Positions 8,793 through 17,506 of a stretch of 39,778 nucleotides of DNA are shown here, piece after piece. The stretch lies in the NCBI RefSeq assembly GCF_000226255.1, contig NZ_AGFG01000046.1:1-39778 (forward strand), written 5' to 3'. The notes under the pieces are model-generated. The model saw only the letters and a list, made by a program, of their open reading frames with translations, had not been told where the DNA came from and searched no databases. Each line of letters starts with the position of its first letter. Position 1 is the stretch's first letter. The translations under genes and the position numbers were made by a program. This stretch comes from Desulfovibrio sp. A2 (GTDB lineage Bacteria > Desulfobacterota > Desulfovibrionia > Desulfovibrionales > Desulfovibrionaceae).

Positions 8793-9524
8793 ATGCACAT
8801 GCCCGTAAAGCCCGCCTTCAACCCCCTGTACCAGCAGGTCAAGGAATCGCTGCTGCGCCGCATCGCCGCCGGTGAATGGGCGCCGGGCAGCTTTCTGCCC
8901 AGCGAACCGGTGCTTGCCGAGGAATACGGCGTCAGCCACGGCACCCTGCGCAAGGCGCTGAACGAGCTGACCGCAGAGCGCCGGGTGGTGCGCTATCAGG
9001 GCAAGGGTACGGCCGTGGCCACCTTCGACGCGGACGAGGCGCTGTTCCGCTTCTTCCGCATCGTCAGTTGCGAGGACAGGCGCACCCTGCCCATTTCCGA
9101 AGTGCTCAGGGCCGCCTCCGGCAAGGCCGACGCCGAAGAGGCGGCGGCGCTGGACATTGCCCTGGGCGCGCCAGTGCTGCGCATAGAACGCGTGCGCTCG
9201 CTGGACGGCGTGCCGCTGCTGAACGAACACATCACCCTGAGTTGCGCGCGCATGCCGGGCATCGAGACCATTCCCGTGGGTTCCTTGCCCAACACCCTGT
9301 ACGACTTCTTCCAGAAGCGCTTCAACGTCACCATCGCCAAGGCGGACGAAAGCATCACCGCCGTGGCCGCCGACAAGACCGACGCCGAACGCCTGGGCGT
9401 GCCGGTGGGGCACCCGCTGCTGGCCATCCGCCGCGTGGCCATGGACATCGAGGACAACCCGGTGGAACTGCGCCACACCCGCTGCGTCACCACCAACTTC
9501 CACTACCGCACCAAGCTTTCCTAG
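8793..9524 (+). CDS. GntR-family transcriptional regulator, HutC/UTRA type
   Basis: 243 aa. The N-terminal winged helix (about 10-75) has the GntR pattern: PLYQQVKESLLRRI, then LPSEPVLAEEYGVSHGTLRKAL and a wing RYQGKGT. The C-terminal half (about 95-240) matches a UTRA effector-binding domain (RIERVRSLDGVPLLNEH...; NTLYDFFQ; LLAIRRVAMD...). HutC-type GntR proteins usually repress catabolic genes and are released by a pathway metabolite. The gene lies convergently at the distal end of the minus-strand sulfolactate array, and its upstream region shares operator arms with the suyA promoter. It is therefore the likely repressor, or controller, of the sulfolactate genes, with sulfolactate or a related sulfonate as effector (inference). 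Start could be ATG 8793 or the in-frame ATG at 8799. Confidence 0.9.
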   Translation: MHMPVKPAFNPLYQQVKESLLRRIAAGEWAPGSFLPSEPVLAEEYGVSHGTLRKALNELTAERRVVRYQGKGTAVATFDADEALFRFFRIVSCEDRRTLPISEVLRAASGKADAEEAAALDIALGAPVLRIERVRSLDGVPLLNEHITLSCARMPGIETIPVGSLPNTLYDFFQKRFNVTIAKADESITAVAADKTDAERLGVPVGHPLLAIRRVAMDIEDNPVELRHTRCVTTNFHYRTKLS

Positions 9525-9570
9525 CCGGGCCGGGCACGCCTCAAGACCTGGCCGGCCGCAAGAACAAGGA

Positions 9571-9600
9571 ACGGGCCTTCCGCGAGGAAGGCCCGTTTTT
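9571..9600 (+). terminator. Intrinsic terminator of the GntR gene
   Basis: A perfect 11-bp stem (ACGGGCCTTCC at 9571-9581 with GGAAGGCCCGT at 9586-9596) has a GCGA tetraloop and runs into five T's. It also lies downstream of the convergent dehydrogenase gene at 9669. Confidence 0.9.
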
Positions 9601-9668
9601 GTGCGCCCGCGCGAGACGGGCGGTGGGCAGCATGTGGCGAAAACGCACGGGTTCCCGCCGGAATTCGT

Positions 9669-10697
9669 TCACGCGCCGCGTGCGCGGCGCATCAGGTCCT
9701 CGTGCAGCGACCACGGCACGGCCACGCCTTCGCGGTGGGCCTGGCGTTGCAGTTCAAAACGCCGCGCCCCCGGCAGGCGGGTGGCGGGCTGGTCCAGCAC
9801 GTGGCCCAGCAGCGCGGCGGCCCGCCCGGCGAAATCCGCGCCGAAGGCATCGGGCGAGACGAGCAGCATGCATTGCCCCGTGCGGGGCGGGGGGCCTGCC
9901 GCGTCCAGGAACGAAGACGCCTCGTAGGCATGGTTGCTGCCAGTGAGCGACGCCGCCAGCAGTTCCACCATCAGGGCCAGCGCGGCCCCCTTGGCCCCGC
10001 CGCAGGGCAGCAGCATGCCGCCCAGGGCCGCCCGCGCGTCGGTTGTAGGGTTACCGTCGCCGTCCACGGCCCAGCCTTCGGGAATGGGCTGGCCCTCGCG
10101 CGCGGCGGCGACGATCTTGCCGCGCGCCACGGTGCTCAGCGAAAGGTCCATGACCAGCGGGTCCGGCTCGGTGTCGTCGGCCGGGCCCCTGCCGGGAGCG
10201 GGACAGGCAAAGGCCAGCGGGTTGGTGCCGAGCGAGGCGCGGTTGCCGCCCCACGGGGCCATGGCCGCCGGGGTATTGGCGAACAGCAGCGCCACCAGCC
10301 CCTGCCGGGCGGCCCGCTCCACGTGCAGCCCGGCCACCCCGCAGTGGTGCGAATTGGTCACCCCCAGCGCCGCGCAGCCCATGCGCCGGGCAAGGGGGAT
10401 GGCGGCGGCCAGCCCGGCCTCCATGGCCGGATAGGCAAAGCCGCAGCCCGCGTCCACGCGCACGGTGGCGGGCAGCGGGGTTTCCACGCGGGGCACGGCG
10501 TCGCCGCGCACCTTGCCCGCCGCCACCTGGTCGGCATACTGCGGCAGGCGCGCCACCCCGTGCGAGACAATGCCCATGCACTCGGCGGCCACCAGCGCCC
10601 CGGCCACCGAGGACGCGGCGGCGGGCAGCACGCCCGCCCGCGCCAGCACGGCGCGGCACAGTTCCGTCAGATCGTCGGGGCCAAGAACCACTGTCAT
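9669..10697 (-). CDS. Ldh/ComC-family NAD(P)-dependent 2-hydroxyacid dehydrogenase
   Basis: 342 aa, the usual length for the malate/L-lactate dehydrogenase type 2 family (PF02615), which includes ComC L-sulfolactate dehydrogenase. Family signatures seen: GIVSHGVARLPQY with Ser45-His46-Gly47 (expected catalytic His), VTNSHHCGVAGLHVE (115-129), FANTPAAMAPWGG and LGTNPLAF (nucleotide/substrate region), and a late glycine-rich LLPCGGAKGAALALMVELL. The ATG at 10697 has AGGAG upstream. It is the last gene of the minus-strand array that begins with suyAB. From family and context it probably oxidises one sulfolactate enantiomer to sulfopyruvate or runs the reverse reaction. It could equally be an ordinary malate/lactate or ureidoglycolate-type dehydrogenase; substrate cannot be read from sequence alone. 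Confidence 0.85.
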   Translation of the reverse strand: MTVVLGPDDLTELCRAVLARAGVLPAAASSVAGALVAAECMGIVSHGVARLPQYADQVAAGKVRGDAVPRVETPLPATVRVDAGCGFAYPAMEAGLAAAIPLARRMGCAALGVTNSHHCGVAGLHVERAARQGLVALLFANTPAAMAPWGGNRASLGTNPLAFACPAPGRGPADDTEPDPLVMDLSLSTVARGKIVAAAREGQPIPEGWAVDGDGNPTTDARAALGGMLLPCGGAKGAALALMVELLAASLTGSNHAYEASSFLDAAGPPPRTGQCMLLVSPDAFGADFAGRAAALLGHVLDQPATRLPGARRFELQRQAHREGVAVPWSLHEDLMRRARGA

Positions 10698-10779
10698 GGC
10701 TGCTCCTGCGGCAGTTTGAACCCGGAACGTGTTCGCCGGATTGCTGCCCCCGCCATGCGGCAGGGTTCAAGTGGCGGGC

Positions 10780-10837
10780 GAAGTTTGACCGCCCTGCGCA
10801 CGATGCCCGTAACGCTCGCAGACTCGCGCAACGGGCA
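10780..10837. repeat. REP-like palindromic unit (copy C)
   Basis: TGCCCGT (10804-10810) is inverted at ACGGGCA (10831-10837), and the interior holds GCGAG-type motifs on the minus strand. Just before it stands GGCGAAGTTTGAC-like text (GGGCGAAGTTTGACCGCC), which recurs beside the related palindromes at 27446-27562. It lies in the 3' flank of the chemoreceptor gene. Confidence 0.5.
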
Positions 10838-10893
10838 CGCTACGCGCCCTTCGGGTCGGTTCAACGGACGGAAAGACCATTCGGAGACCGCCC

Positions 10894-12924
10894 CTACGTG
10901 CGCAGGCGGTGCAACGCCTGCTCCAACTGCGCGGCCATCTCCGACAGCTCGCGGATGGCCACGGCCGACTGCTGCATGCCGCCCGCCGTTTCCGCCGCGA
11001 TGTCGCTGACCGACTGCACCGTGCGGCCGATCTGCTCGCTGGCGGCGGACTGCTGCTCCGCCGCCGTGGCAATGCCGTTGACCTGCGCGGCCGAGTCTCC
11101 CACGATGCGCACGATGGCGTCCAGCGCCTGGCCGGATTCTCGCGCGGACCTGGTGGCCTCGCCCACGGCGGAGACGGAATGCTCCACCGCGTCCACGTTG
11201 CGCCGGGCCACGTCCTGGATGCCCCGCACGCTGCCTCCCACCTCCGCCGTGGCCTGCATGGTGCGCTCTGCCAGCTTGCGCACCTCGTCTGCCACCACGG
11301 CAAAGCCGCGCCCGGCGTCACCAGCCCTTGCCGCCTCGATGGCCGCGTTCAGCGCCAGCAGGTTGGTCTGGTCCGCGATGTCGGCGATCATTTCCATGAC
11401 CTTGCCGATGGCCTCTGCCTTCACGCCCAGTTCCTGCATGTTGCGGCGCACCGCGTCCGAGCCTTCGGCCACCTTCTCGATGGCGGTGACGGTGCGGGCC
11501 ACCACCTGCGCGCCGTCTTCCGCGTTGCGGCGCGAATCGTCGGAGCTGCGGCTGGTGGCGGCGGCGCTGGCGGCCACCTCGGCCACGGCCGCGTTCATCT
11601 GGGTGATGGCGGCCAGGGTTTCGGCCATGCGCTGCTGCTGCACCTCGGCCCCCGCGCCCACCTGTTCGGCCTGGGCGGCCAGTTCCTCGGCCGCGGCCGC
11701 GATGCGGGCGGAAATGGCGTGGGCCTCGTCCGCCACGGACTGCATGGTCCGGTTGGCGGCCTCCACCCCCGAGCGCGCCTCGTCCGCCTGCTCCATGGCC
11801 TGCCGGGCCCGTTCCGATTCCTCGCGCGCCCGGCGTGATTCCTCTTCGGCGCTGGCCAGGTGGGCCTTCAGCGATTCCACCATGTCCACGATGCGCCCAT
11901 ACACCCCGATGTGCGGGCTGCCGTCGTCGATGGCGTAGTCGCCCTCGGTGACCCGGCGGGCGATGTCGGCCAGTTCGCCGGGGTCCTTGCCGAGCTGGCG
12001 CATGGTGCCGCGCGGCAACAAAAATGCGATGCACGCGCCGATGCACGTGGCGGCCGCCGCGCCCGCCAGCAGCAGCCAGTTGGCCGTGCGCGACGAGACG
12101 GCAAGGGCCTCGCCCGCGTGGGCCATGGCGTCGCCCGCGGCGGCCTGGGCCGCCTCCAGCACCTGGCGCTGCTGCTCCAGCGCGGCAAAGCGCGCCTGCA
12201 TGGTGCCCGCGCACAGGCCAAAGGCCATGCCGTACTCGCCCACCTGCCCCTGCAACGCGCCCATGGCCTCGGCGGCGGGGCCGGACAGGGCGGGGCGCGC
12301 CTCGTCGAGCCGGGTACGCACGCGGTTCATCAGGCTGTTCACCTTGCGCCGCTGCTCCTTGGTGGGCTGGGCAAGAAACTGCCCTGCCTGCACCCGCATG
12401 GCGCCAAAATCGGCCATGGCGGCTTGCAGCTGCCTGTACTCCTTGAAATGTTCCGTACCGGAAGCGCCCTGCACCGCTTCGGCCAGCACCCCGTCCAGCT
12501 TGGCGGCGGCGGCCAGCACCGCCTCTGCGCTGGCGTCCAGCCGGGCGCGCATGCCCGCGATTTCCTGCGACGAGGACACCAGCTGCGCGAAGGCGGTCTT
12601 GAACTTTTCCAGGTTCTCCACCAATGCCTTGCCGTCCTCGTCCGCCCAGCCCTCGTCCAAGCGGCCCATGGCCCCGTTGACGATGGCCAGGGCCGCGTCG
12701 AGGTGCTCCTCGGTGACGGCGGCCTGGGCTTCCTCGCCCAGCAGCATGTAACGGCCCATGGACGCCTCGGCCGAGGACATCCGGCGCATTCCCGTCTCGA
12801 TCGCCGTGGCGTACGCGCCGTACACGACCATGTCGTGCATTCCGCGCCATCCGATGCCGCCGACGATGACCGTCAACAGGAGTACGGCCAGAAAACCGAG
12901 ATAGAGCTTGGTCTTCAGCAGCAT
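10894..12924 (-). CDS. Methyl-accepting chemotaxis protein
   Basis: 676 aa. An N-terminal transmembrane helix (about 6-28) is followed by a ~270-residue, almost wholly helical periplasmic domain of four-helix-bundle style with many Ala/Glu residues. The second membrane helix is at about 285-305, then a HAMP-like region. A long cytoplasmic coiled coil carries the conserved hairpin tip ([32 protein letters not shown]), as expected for CheA/CheW contact. The ATG at 12924 has GGAGGG upstream. The gene lies between the racemase homologue and the Ldh-family dehydrogenase, in the same direction as the suy genes, so it may sense sulfolactate or a related organic acid (inference). No methylation sites were assigned. 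Confidence 0.92.
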   Translation of the reverse strand: MLLKTKLYLGFLAVLLLTVIVGGIGWRGMHDMVVYGAYATAIETGMRRMSSAEASMGRYMLLGEEAQAAVTEEHLDAALAIVNGAMGRLDEGWADEDGKALVENLEKFKTAFAQLVSSSQEIAGMRARLDASAEAVLAAAAKLDGVLAEAVQGASGTEHFKEYRQLQAAMADFGAMRVQAGQFLAQPTKEQRRKVNSLMNRVRTRLDEARPALSGPAAEAMGALQGQVGEYGMAFGLCAGTMQARFAALEQQRQVLEAAQAAAGDAMAHAGEALAVSSRTANWLLLAGAAAATCIGACIAFLLPRGTMRQLGKDPGELADIARRVTEGDYAIDDGSPHIGVYGRIVDMVESLKAHLASAEEESRRAREESERARQAMEQADEARSGVEAANRTMQSVADEAHAISARIAAAAEELAAQAEQVGAGAEVQQQRMAETLAAITQMNAAVAEVAASAAATSRSSDDSRRNAEDGAQVVARTVTAIEKVAEGSDAVRRNMQELGVKAEAIGKVMEMIADIADQTNLLALNAAIEAARAGDAGRGFAVVADEVRKLAERTMQATAEVGGSVRGIQDVARRNVDAVEHSVSAVGEATRSARESGQALDAIVRIVGDSAAQVNGIATAAEQQSAASEQIGRTVQSVSDIAAETAGGMQQSAVAIRELSEMAAQLEQALHRLRT

Positions 12925-13199
12925 GCTGCCCTCCGGAGTGTGTCTGCCGTTCCGCCCGCCCCGAAAGCGCGCCCGCGCCCCCCGGCGCGGCCTGCTCCCG
13001 CTGCGGACCCGTCCCGCTTCCCTCTCTCCGCATCCCCCGTCGCGTTCGGCACGATGCACGCGCTACGGCGTCCGCCCCCCGCGAACGCACGTCCGGTTCT
13101 GGCCGTTCCCCCTTTCAGACGGACGGGGCCGGGCTTCGCCCGGTGGCGACCTGGCGCGGCCCCGTCCGCCCTGTCAGGAGGAGGCGGGCATGCTATCCG

Positions 13200-14450
13200 T
13201 TATTTCCTGTAGAAAAATGACGAGTTGGCGTTCTTCACCACGGCCACGCGCGGGTTCTTCAGCCCGGCCAGCCAGTTGTCCACGGTTTCCTGCATGTCGC
13301 CCGGCGTCAGCAGGCATTCGCGCAACCGGTCGGGGGCAAGGTCGGAATGCACCACCACCTCGAAGCGGGTGGTGGCCCGCGCGAACAGAAAGCCCTTGTG
13401 CGCGCCCATGCGGAACGCCCCGGACTCGAAATCCTTTTTCAGCGAATGCGCGCACGGAAAGCGCCGCACGTAGTCGTGGTACGTCTCGTCGCCGATGCCC
13501 TGGCCGCATTTGGCCACCAGCAGCACCTTCGCGCCGGGCGCGGCGCACTGCACGGCCGTGTTCAGCCCCTTCTGGGCCTGGTACAGGCAGATGTCCTTGG
13601 GCGCGCCCCCGCACGAGGCAATGACCACGTCGTAGGGCTGGTCGTAGGCCAGGCCGTACACCCGCGCCGTGACCTTGGCCGCCGCGCGCATAACCAACGG
13701 CGGCCAGCCCGCCAGCACGGCCACCGGACGCTTGGCCGCGTCCAGCACCACGTTAACGGCCAGCGCCACCCCGGCCAGCTCGCCGGCCTCGTCCAGGTCG
13801 AGCCGCACGGGGTTGCCCTCTATGACCCCCACGGTGGCGGCCGGGTCGCGCATCAGGCGGTGGTTGGCCTCGATCATGTCCGCCGAGGCGCAGCCGATGG
13901 CCACGCCCTTGGCCCCGCCGGTGAAGCCCACGAACTGGTGCGCGTCCACCATGCCGATGACGATCTTCAGGTCCGCCGCGCCGTAGGCGGCGTTGATCTC
14001 CACCGGGGTGCCGCGCGCGGTGGAGCCGAAGCTGCGCACCGGGGAATGCTCCGCGTCGTGGGCCACCACCCGGCAGCCGCGCAGGTCTTCCGGCAGCACG
14101 CGGGCCAGCTGGGCCTCGTCCGCCGGTGGGTGCAGGCCGCCGCCGACCACCACCACCACGTCTTTCGGCTTCAGGGCCGGGTACGCGGCGAAGAGGCGGT
14201 CGAGCACCGGAGGCAGCAGCAGCCGCACCGGCACGGGCCGCGTTTCGTCGGGCACGGCGATGGCCACGGTGCGCGGGGCCGGACGGTCTTCCAGACGCAG
14301 GCAGCCCAGCGGATCATCCAACGCGGCATGGAGGGCGGCCAGAGGGTCGGCCAGCGGCTCCACGGGATTGGGCTCGAACACATCCACGTGGATGCCCTCG
14401 GGCAGGTCGAGGGGCACGTACCCGTGCCCGTATTTCAGATCGATGCGCAT
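13200..14450 (-). CDS. LarA-family nickel-pincer hydroxyacid racemase/epimerase homologue
   Basis: 416 aa, close to Lactobacillus LarA (about 424). Residues needed for the nickel-pincer (NPN) cofactor are conserved: His107 (GGGLHPP), His171 (VDAHQFVGF), Lys181 (GGAK, expected covalent cofactor attachment) and His197 (EANHRLM). These match H108, H174, K184 and H200 of LarA with small offsets. LarA relatives invert the C2 stereocentre of 2-hydroxyacids. SuyAB acts on (R)-sulfolactate, so this enzyme is a good candidate for converting (S)-sulfolactate to the usable enantiomer; the substrate is inferred from the neighbours. Genes for cofactor synthesis (LarB/C/E) are not in the window. ATG 14450 is chosen; a GGGAGG lies about 11 bases upstream. 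Confidence 0.85.
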   Translation of the reverse strand: MRIDLKYGHGYVPLDLPEGIHVDVFEPNPVEPLADPLAALHAALDDPLGCLRLEDRPAPRTVAIAVPDETRPVPVRLLLPPVLDRLFAAYPALKPKDVVVVVGGGLHPPADEAQLARVLPEDLRGCRVVAHDAEHSPVRSFGSTARGTPVEINAAYGAADLKIVIGMVDAHQFVGFTGGAKGVAIGCASADMIEANHRLMRDPAATVGVIEGNPVRLDLDEAGELAGVALAVNVVLDAAKRPVAVLAGWPPLVMRAAAKVTARVYGLAYDQPYDVVIASCGGAPKDICLYQAQKGLNTAVQCAAPGAKVLLVAKCGQGIGDETYHDYVRRFPCAHSLKKDFESGAFRMGAHKGFLFARATTRFEVVVHSDLAPDRLRECLLTPGDMQETVDNWLAGLKNPRVAVVKNANSSFFYRK

Positions 14451-14661
14451 GGGATGCAAACCTCCCGCTTGGGCCGCCGCGCGCGGCGGCGGATCACTGC
14501 CTGAACCGATGCCCCCGCCGTGCGTTGCCCGCACGGGGATGCGCACGACGGGGACCGGGAGAATGACGCCTCACGAACCTGCCCGGGCGGATGGCTTGCC
14601 GTGCGCGGCGGAGACGCCCAACAGCATCGCGCCACCGTCACGCCCGCCGGGCGCGGCCGCA

Positions 14662-15375
14662 TCAGCCGTCATCGGAAACCCGGCTGCGCACCGTCGCGCG
14701 GCGCAGGCGGGCGTAGGCAAGCACGCCCACCGCGCCCAGAATCATGGCCCCGTATTCCACGGCCGGGGTCTGGGGCAGCACCGAATGCATGAACGGGTCG
14801 GTGACGATCATCTCGCCGCCCACCTTGCCCAGCACCGCCGCGCCGATGGTGATGATGATGGGGTAGCGCTCCATGAGCGTGGACAGCAGGTTGGAGGTGA
14901 ACACCACGAAGGGGATGCTGAGCGCGAGGCCGAAGATGAGCAGGCCAAGGCTGCCCTTGGATGCGCCCGCCACGGCCAGGATGTTGTCGGTGGACATGAC
15001 GAGGTCGGCCACCACGATGGTGAGCATGGCGTCGAACAGCCCCTTGCACTCGTGGCAGTCCTTTTCGTCCCCGCCACCCTCCATCAGCAGCTTGACGGCG
15101 ATCCACAGGATGAGCGCGCCGCCCACCAGCTTCACGTATTCGAGCCCCAGCAGCTTGGCGGCGAAGAAGGTGAGGATGATGCGCAGCACCACCGCCGCGC
15201 CCGAGCCCAGCAGGATGCCCATCATCTTCTGGCGGTGGGGCAGGTTGCGCACGGCAAGCGCGATGACCACGGCGTTGTCCCCGGCAAGGACAAGGTCGAT
15301 GAGCACGATGCTGAGCAGCGCGCTGAAGAATTCCCAGGTGAAGGCGATGCCGCCGGGAAACAGAACGTCCATCAT
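14662..15375 (-). CDS. TerC/YjbE-family integral membrane protein
   Basis: 237 aa with about seven transmembrane segments. The family's duplicated acidic signatures are present: LIDLVLAGDNAVVIALA (26-42) and VADLVMSTDNILAVAG (122-137). A cytoplasmic or periplasmic loop carries Cys107-x-x-Cys110 (DCHEC), a possible metal-binding addition. TerC/Alx/YjbE proteins are linked to metal (for example Mn2+) efflux and to tellurite resistance. In this setting it could move a cation needed or released by the pathway, or an anion product; neither is shown. AGGAG lies eight bases before ATG 15375; the next codon is also ATG. A terminator at 15406-15450 separates it from tctA, so it is transcribed by read-through or from its own promoter. 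Confidence 0.85.
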   Translation of the reverse strand: MMDVLFPGGIAFTWEFFSALLSIVLIDLVLAGDNAVVIALAVRNLPHRQKMMGILLGSGAAVVLRIILTFFAAKLLGLEYVKLVGGALILWIAVKLLMEGGGDEKDCHECKGLFDAMLTIVVADLVMSTDNILAVAGASKGSLGLLIFGLALSIPFVVFTSNLLSTLMERYPIIITIGAAVLGKVGGEMIVTDPFMHSVLPQTPAVEYGAMILGAVGVLAYARLRRATVRSRVSDDG

Positions 15376-15405
15376 CTCGCAAACTCCTTGGCCGGGTGGT
15401 CATCG

Positions 15406-15450
15406 AAAAAAGACGTCCGGCGTGACGCACCCGAACGGCACGCCGGACGT
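15406..15450 (-). terminator. Intrinsic terminator downstream of tctA
   Basis: On the minus strand an 11-bp perfect stem (arms at 15440-15450 and 15413-15423, ACGTCCGGCGT/ACGCCGGACGT) is followed by six T's (plus-strand A's at 15406-15411). The 16-base loop is long, but stem and T-run are convincing. Confidence 0.85.
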
Positions 15451-15460
15451 GAACGGAAGG

Positions 15461-16969
15461 CTAGTCGTCGCCGTCGGCCAGGGCCTCGGGCCCGCCGGTC
15501 TTGTACTGGACCCACAGGCCGCGCACGATGGAGCCGATGGCCAGGGCCATGAACACGCAGGCGATGGGGCGGGTGAAGAACACGCTCCACGAACCGCGCG
15601 AGATGAGCAGCGACTGCGACAGCGAGGTTTCCAGCATCTGGGCCAGCACGCTGGCCAGCACCATGGGGGCCATGGGTATCTTCATCTTGCGCATCAGGTA
15701 GCCCACCACGCCGAAAACCAGGGTCACCCACACGTCGAAGAGCATGAAGCGGATGCTGTATGCTCCGATGACCGAGAAGACCAGGATCAGCGGCCCAAGG
15801 ATGGGGAACGGAATCAGAGAGATGCGCGCCCACATGCCCACCAGGGGCAGGTTGAGCACGAGGCAGATCACGTTGCCCACGTACATGGAGGCGATGATGG
15901 CCCAGACGAAGCTGGGGTTGGACTGGAACAGCAGCGGGCCGGGTTGCAGGCCGTACATCATCAGGCCGCCCAGCAGCACGGCCAGGGCCGGGCCCGTGGG
16001 CAGGCCGAAGGCCAGCAACGGCACGAAGCCGCCGCTGGAGGTGGCGTTGTTGGCCCCCTCGGGCGCGGCCACGCCCTCGATGGCGCCGCGGCCGAAGCGT
16101 TCCGGCGTCTTGGACAGGCGCTTTTCCAGGTCATAGGCCACGAAGGTGGTCACGGCCGGGGAACAGCCGGGCAGAAGGCCCATGAAGAACCCGATGACCG
16201 AAGAGCGCAGCATGACCCAGCGGCAACGATAGACGTCGACCCACTTGGGCATCCATTCGATCTTCCGGTTGTCGAGAATGTAGGTGACCTTCTGTTCCAC
16301 GTTGCAGAACACTTCGCCAAGGGCGAACAGGCCGATGATGACGCTGATGAAGTTCACCCCCGCCATCAGGTCTTCGCACCCGAAGGTAAGGCGGCACGCG
16401 CCGGTCAGGGGGTTCTGCCCGATGAGCGAGGCGGTAAGCCCCAGGATGGCGCTCACCAGGCCCTTGAGCAGGGCCTTGCCCGCCAGGCTGACCACCAGCG
16501 ACAGGCCCATGATCATCAGGGCGAAATATTCGGGCGGCCCGAAATACAAGGCGAAGCTGGCCAGGGTGGGCGCGAAGAAGGTCAACCCCAGCAGGCTGAC
16601 CGTGCCCGCCACGAAGGATGATATGGCTGATATGGCCAGGGCCGCGCCTGCCCTGCCCTGTTTGGCCATTTCGTAGCCGTCCAGCGCCGTGGGCACGGAC
16701 GAGGCCTCGCCGGGTATGTTGACCACGATGGCCGTGGTCGAGCCGCCGTACATGGCGCCGTAGTAGATGGCCGCCAGCATGATGATGGCGGGGGTGGGCG
16801 GCAGGAAGGTGGTCAGCGGCAGCAGGATGGCGATGCCGCTGGAAGGCCCGATGCCGGGCAGCACGCCCACCAGAGTGCCGACGAAGCAGCCCACGAAGGC
16901 CCACAGGAGGTTTTCCGGCGACAGGGCCGCACCGAAGCCCTGCATGAGCAGATCTACCGAGAAGAACAT
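15461..16969 (-). CDS. tctA: Tripartite tricarboxylate-type transporter, large membrane subunit
   Basis: 502 aa, typical for TctA, with about 11-12 hydrophobic segments. Family-like stretches include VGCFVGTLVGVLPGIGPSSG near the N-terminus, GGSTTAIVVNIPGEASSVPTALDG, and FGLPTGPALAVLLGGLMMYG. It forms the ion-driven permease channel with TctB; the periplasmic protein TctC delivers the substrate. ATG 16969 has AGGAG seven bases upstream. It follows tctB with a 10-base gap and is the last gene before a terminator. Location directly behind suyAB suggests the cargo is sulfolactate or another C3 sulfonate (inference); in general the family carries citrate and other carboxylates. Confidence 0.93.
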   Translation of the reverse strand: MFFSVDLLMQGFGAALSPENLLWAFVGCFVGTLVGVLPGIGPSSGIAILLPLTTFLPPTPAIIMLAAIYYGAMYGGSTTAIVVNIPGEASSVPTALDGYEMAKQGRAGAALAISAISSFVAGTVSLLGLTFFAPTLASFALYFGPPEYFALMIMGLSLVVSLAGKALLKGLVSAILGLTASLIGQNPLTGACRLTFGCEDLMAGVNFISVIIGLFALGEVFCNVEQKVTYILDNRKIEWMPKWVDVYRCRWVMLRSSVIGFFMGLLPGCSPAVTTFVAYDLEKRLSKTPERFGRGAIEGVAAPEGANNATSSGGFVPLLAFGLPTGPALAVLLGGLMMYGLQPGPLLFQSNPSFVWAIIASMYVGNVICLVLNLPLVGMWARISLIPFPILGPLILVFSVIGAYSIRFMLFDVWVTLVFGVVGYLMRKMKIPMAPMVLASVLAQMLETSLSQSLLISRGSWSVFFTRPIACVFMALAIGSIVRGLWVQYKTGGPEALADGDD

Positions 16970-16979
16970 TCCGACACTC

Positions 16980-17438
16980 CTATGAACCCAGCACGCCGAG
17001 CGGGAAGCTGAGGGCGAGGTAATGGATCATGAGGTAGATGGAGACGGCGGTGCCGAGTCCGGTGGCCACGCCGGCCATAAGCCCCATGCCCAGGTAGCGC
17101 ACGAGCCCGATCACGAAGAGCATGCTGGCGACGGGCAGCCCCAGGAGCTCGATGAGCGCGACGTACGCGATCAGCCCGCCCATGGTCACGCCAAGGCTTA
17201 TCCAGCCGCCCCTGTCCGGCCACTCCACCGGGATTTCCTCGCCGTCGTAGCGGTAGGCCTTGATGGCCAGCAGGAAGCCCCCGGCGGCCGTGAGCACCCC
17301 GCACAGCATGGGCAGGGCCTTGGACGGAAGCCGTTCGCCCATCAGGGCGGGTATGTTCATGGCGGCGACGACCACGGCCAGGCCAAGCAGGCCGATGCAC
17401 GCACCGCACACCATGTCGGCTGAGCGGAGATTCCGCAT
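16980..17438 (-). CDS. tctB: Tripartite tricarboxylate-type transporter, small membrane subunit
   Basis: 152 aa with four predicted membrane helices, including an N-terminal one at about 6-28 and hydrophobic C-terminal segments (VASMLFVIGLVRYLG; AVSIYLMIHYLALSFPLGVL). This is the size and topology of TctB. The ATG at 17438 (MRNLRSAD) is preferred because AGGGGGA precedes it by seven bases; an ATG nine codons upstream is less likely. It sits between tctC and tctA in the same operon. Confidence 0.88.
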   Translation of the reverse strand: MRNLRSADMVCGACIGLLGLAVVVAAMNIPALMGERLPSKALPMLCGVLTAAGGFLLAIKAYRYDGEEIPVEWPDRGGWISLGVTMGGLIAYVALIELLGLPVASMLFVIGLVRYLGMGLMAGVATGLGTAVSIYLMIHYLALSFPLGVLGS

Positions 17439-17506
17439 ATGTATTCCCCCTTGGGGACCCCGCATTGCGGCCCGGCTGCCCTCCGGGCCGCGTCGTCGGG
17501 GCCGTC

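Noticed and set aside
10698..10893. Small gene between the Ldh-family dehydrogenase and the chemoreceptor
   Set aside because: The interval is mostly a REP-like palindrome and related repeat text; no start with a ribosome site and no coherent translation was found.
13993..15552. Long plus-strand open frame across the larA and terC region
   Set aside because: It covers two good minus-strand genes and the spacer between them; its translation is Arg/His/Gly-rich without domains.
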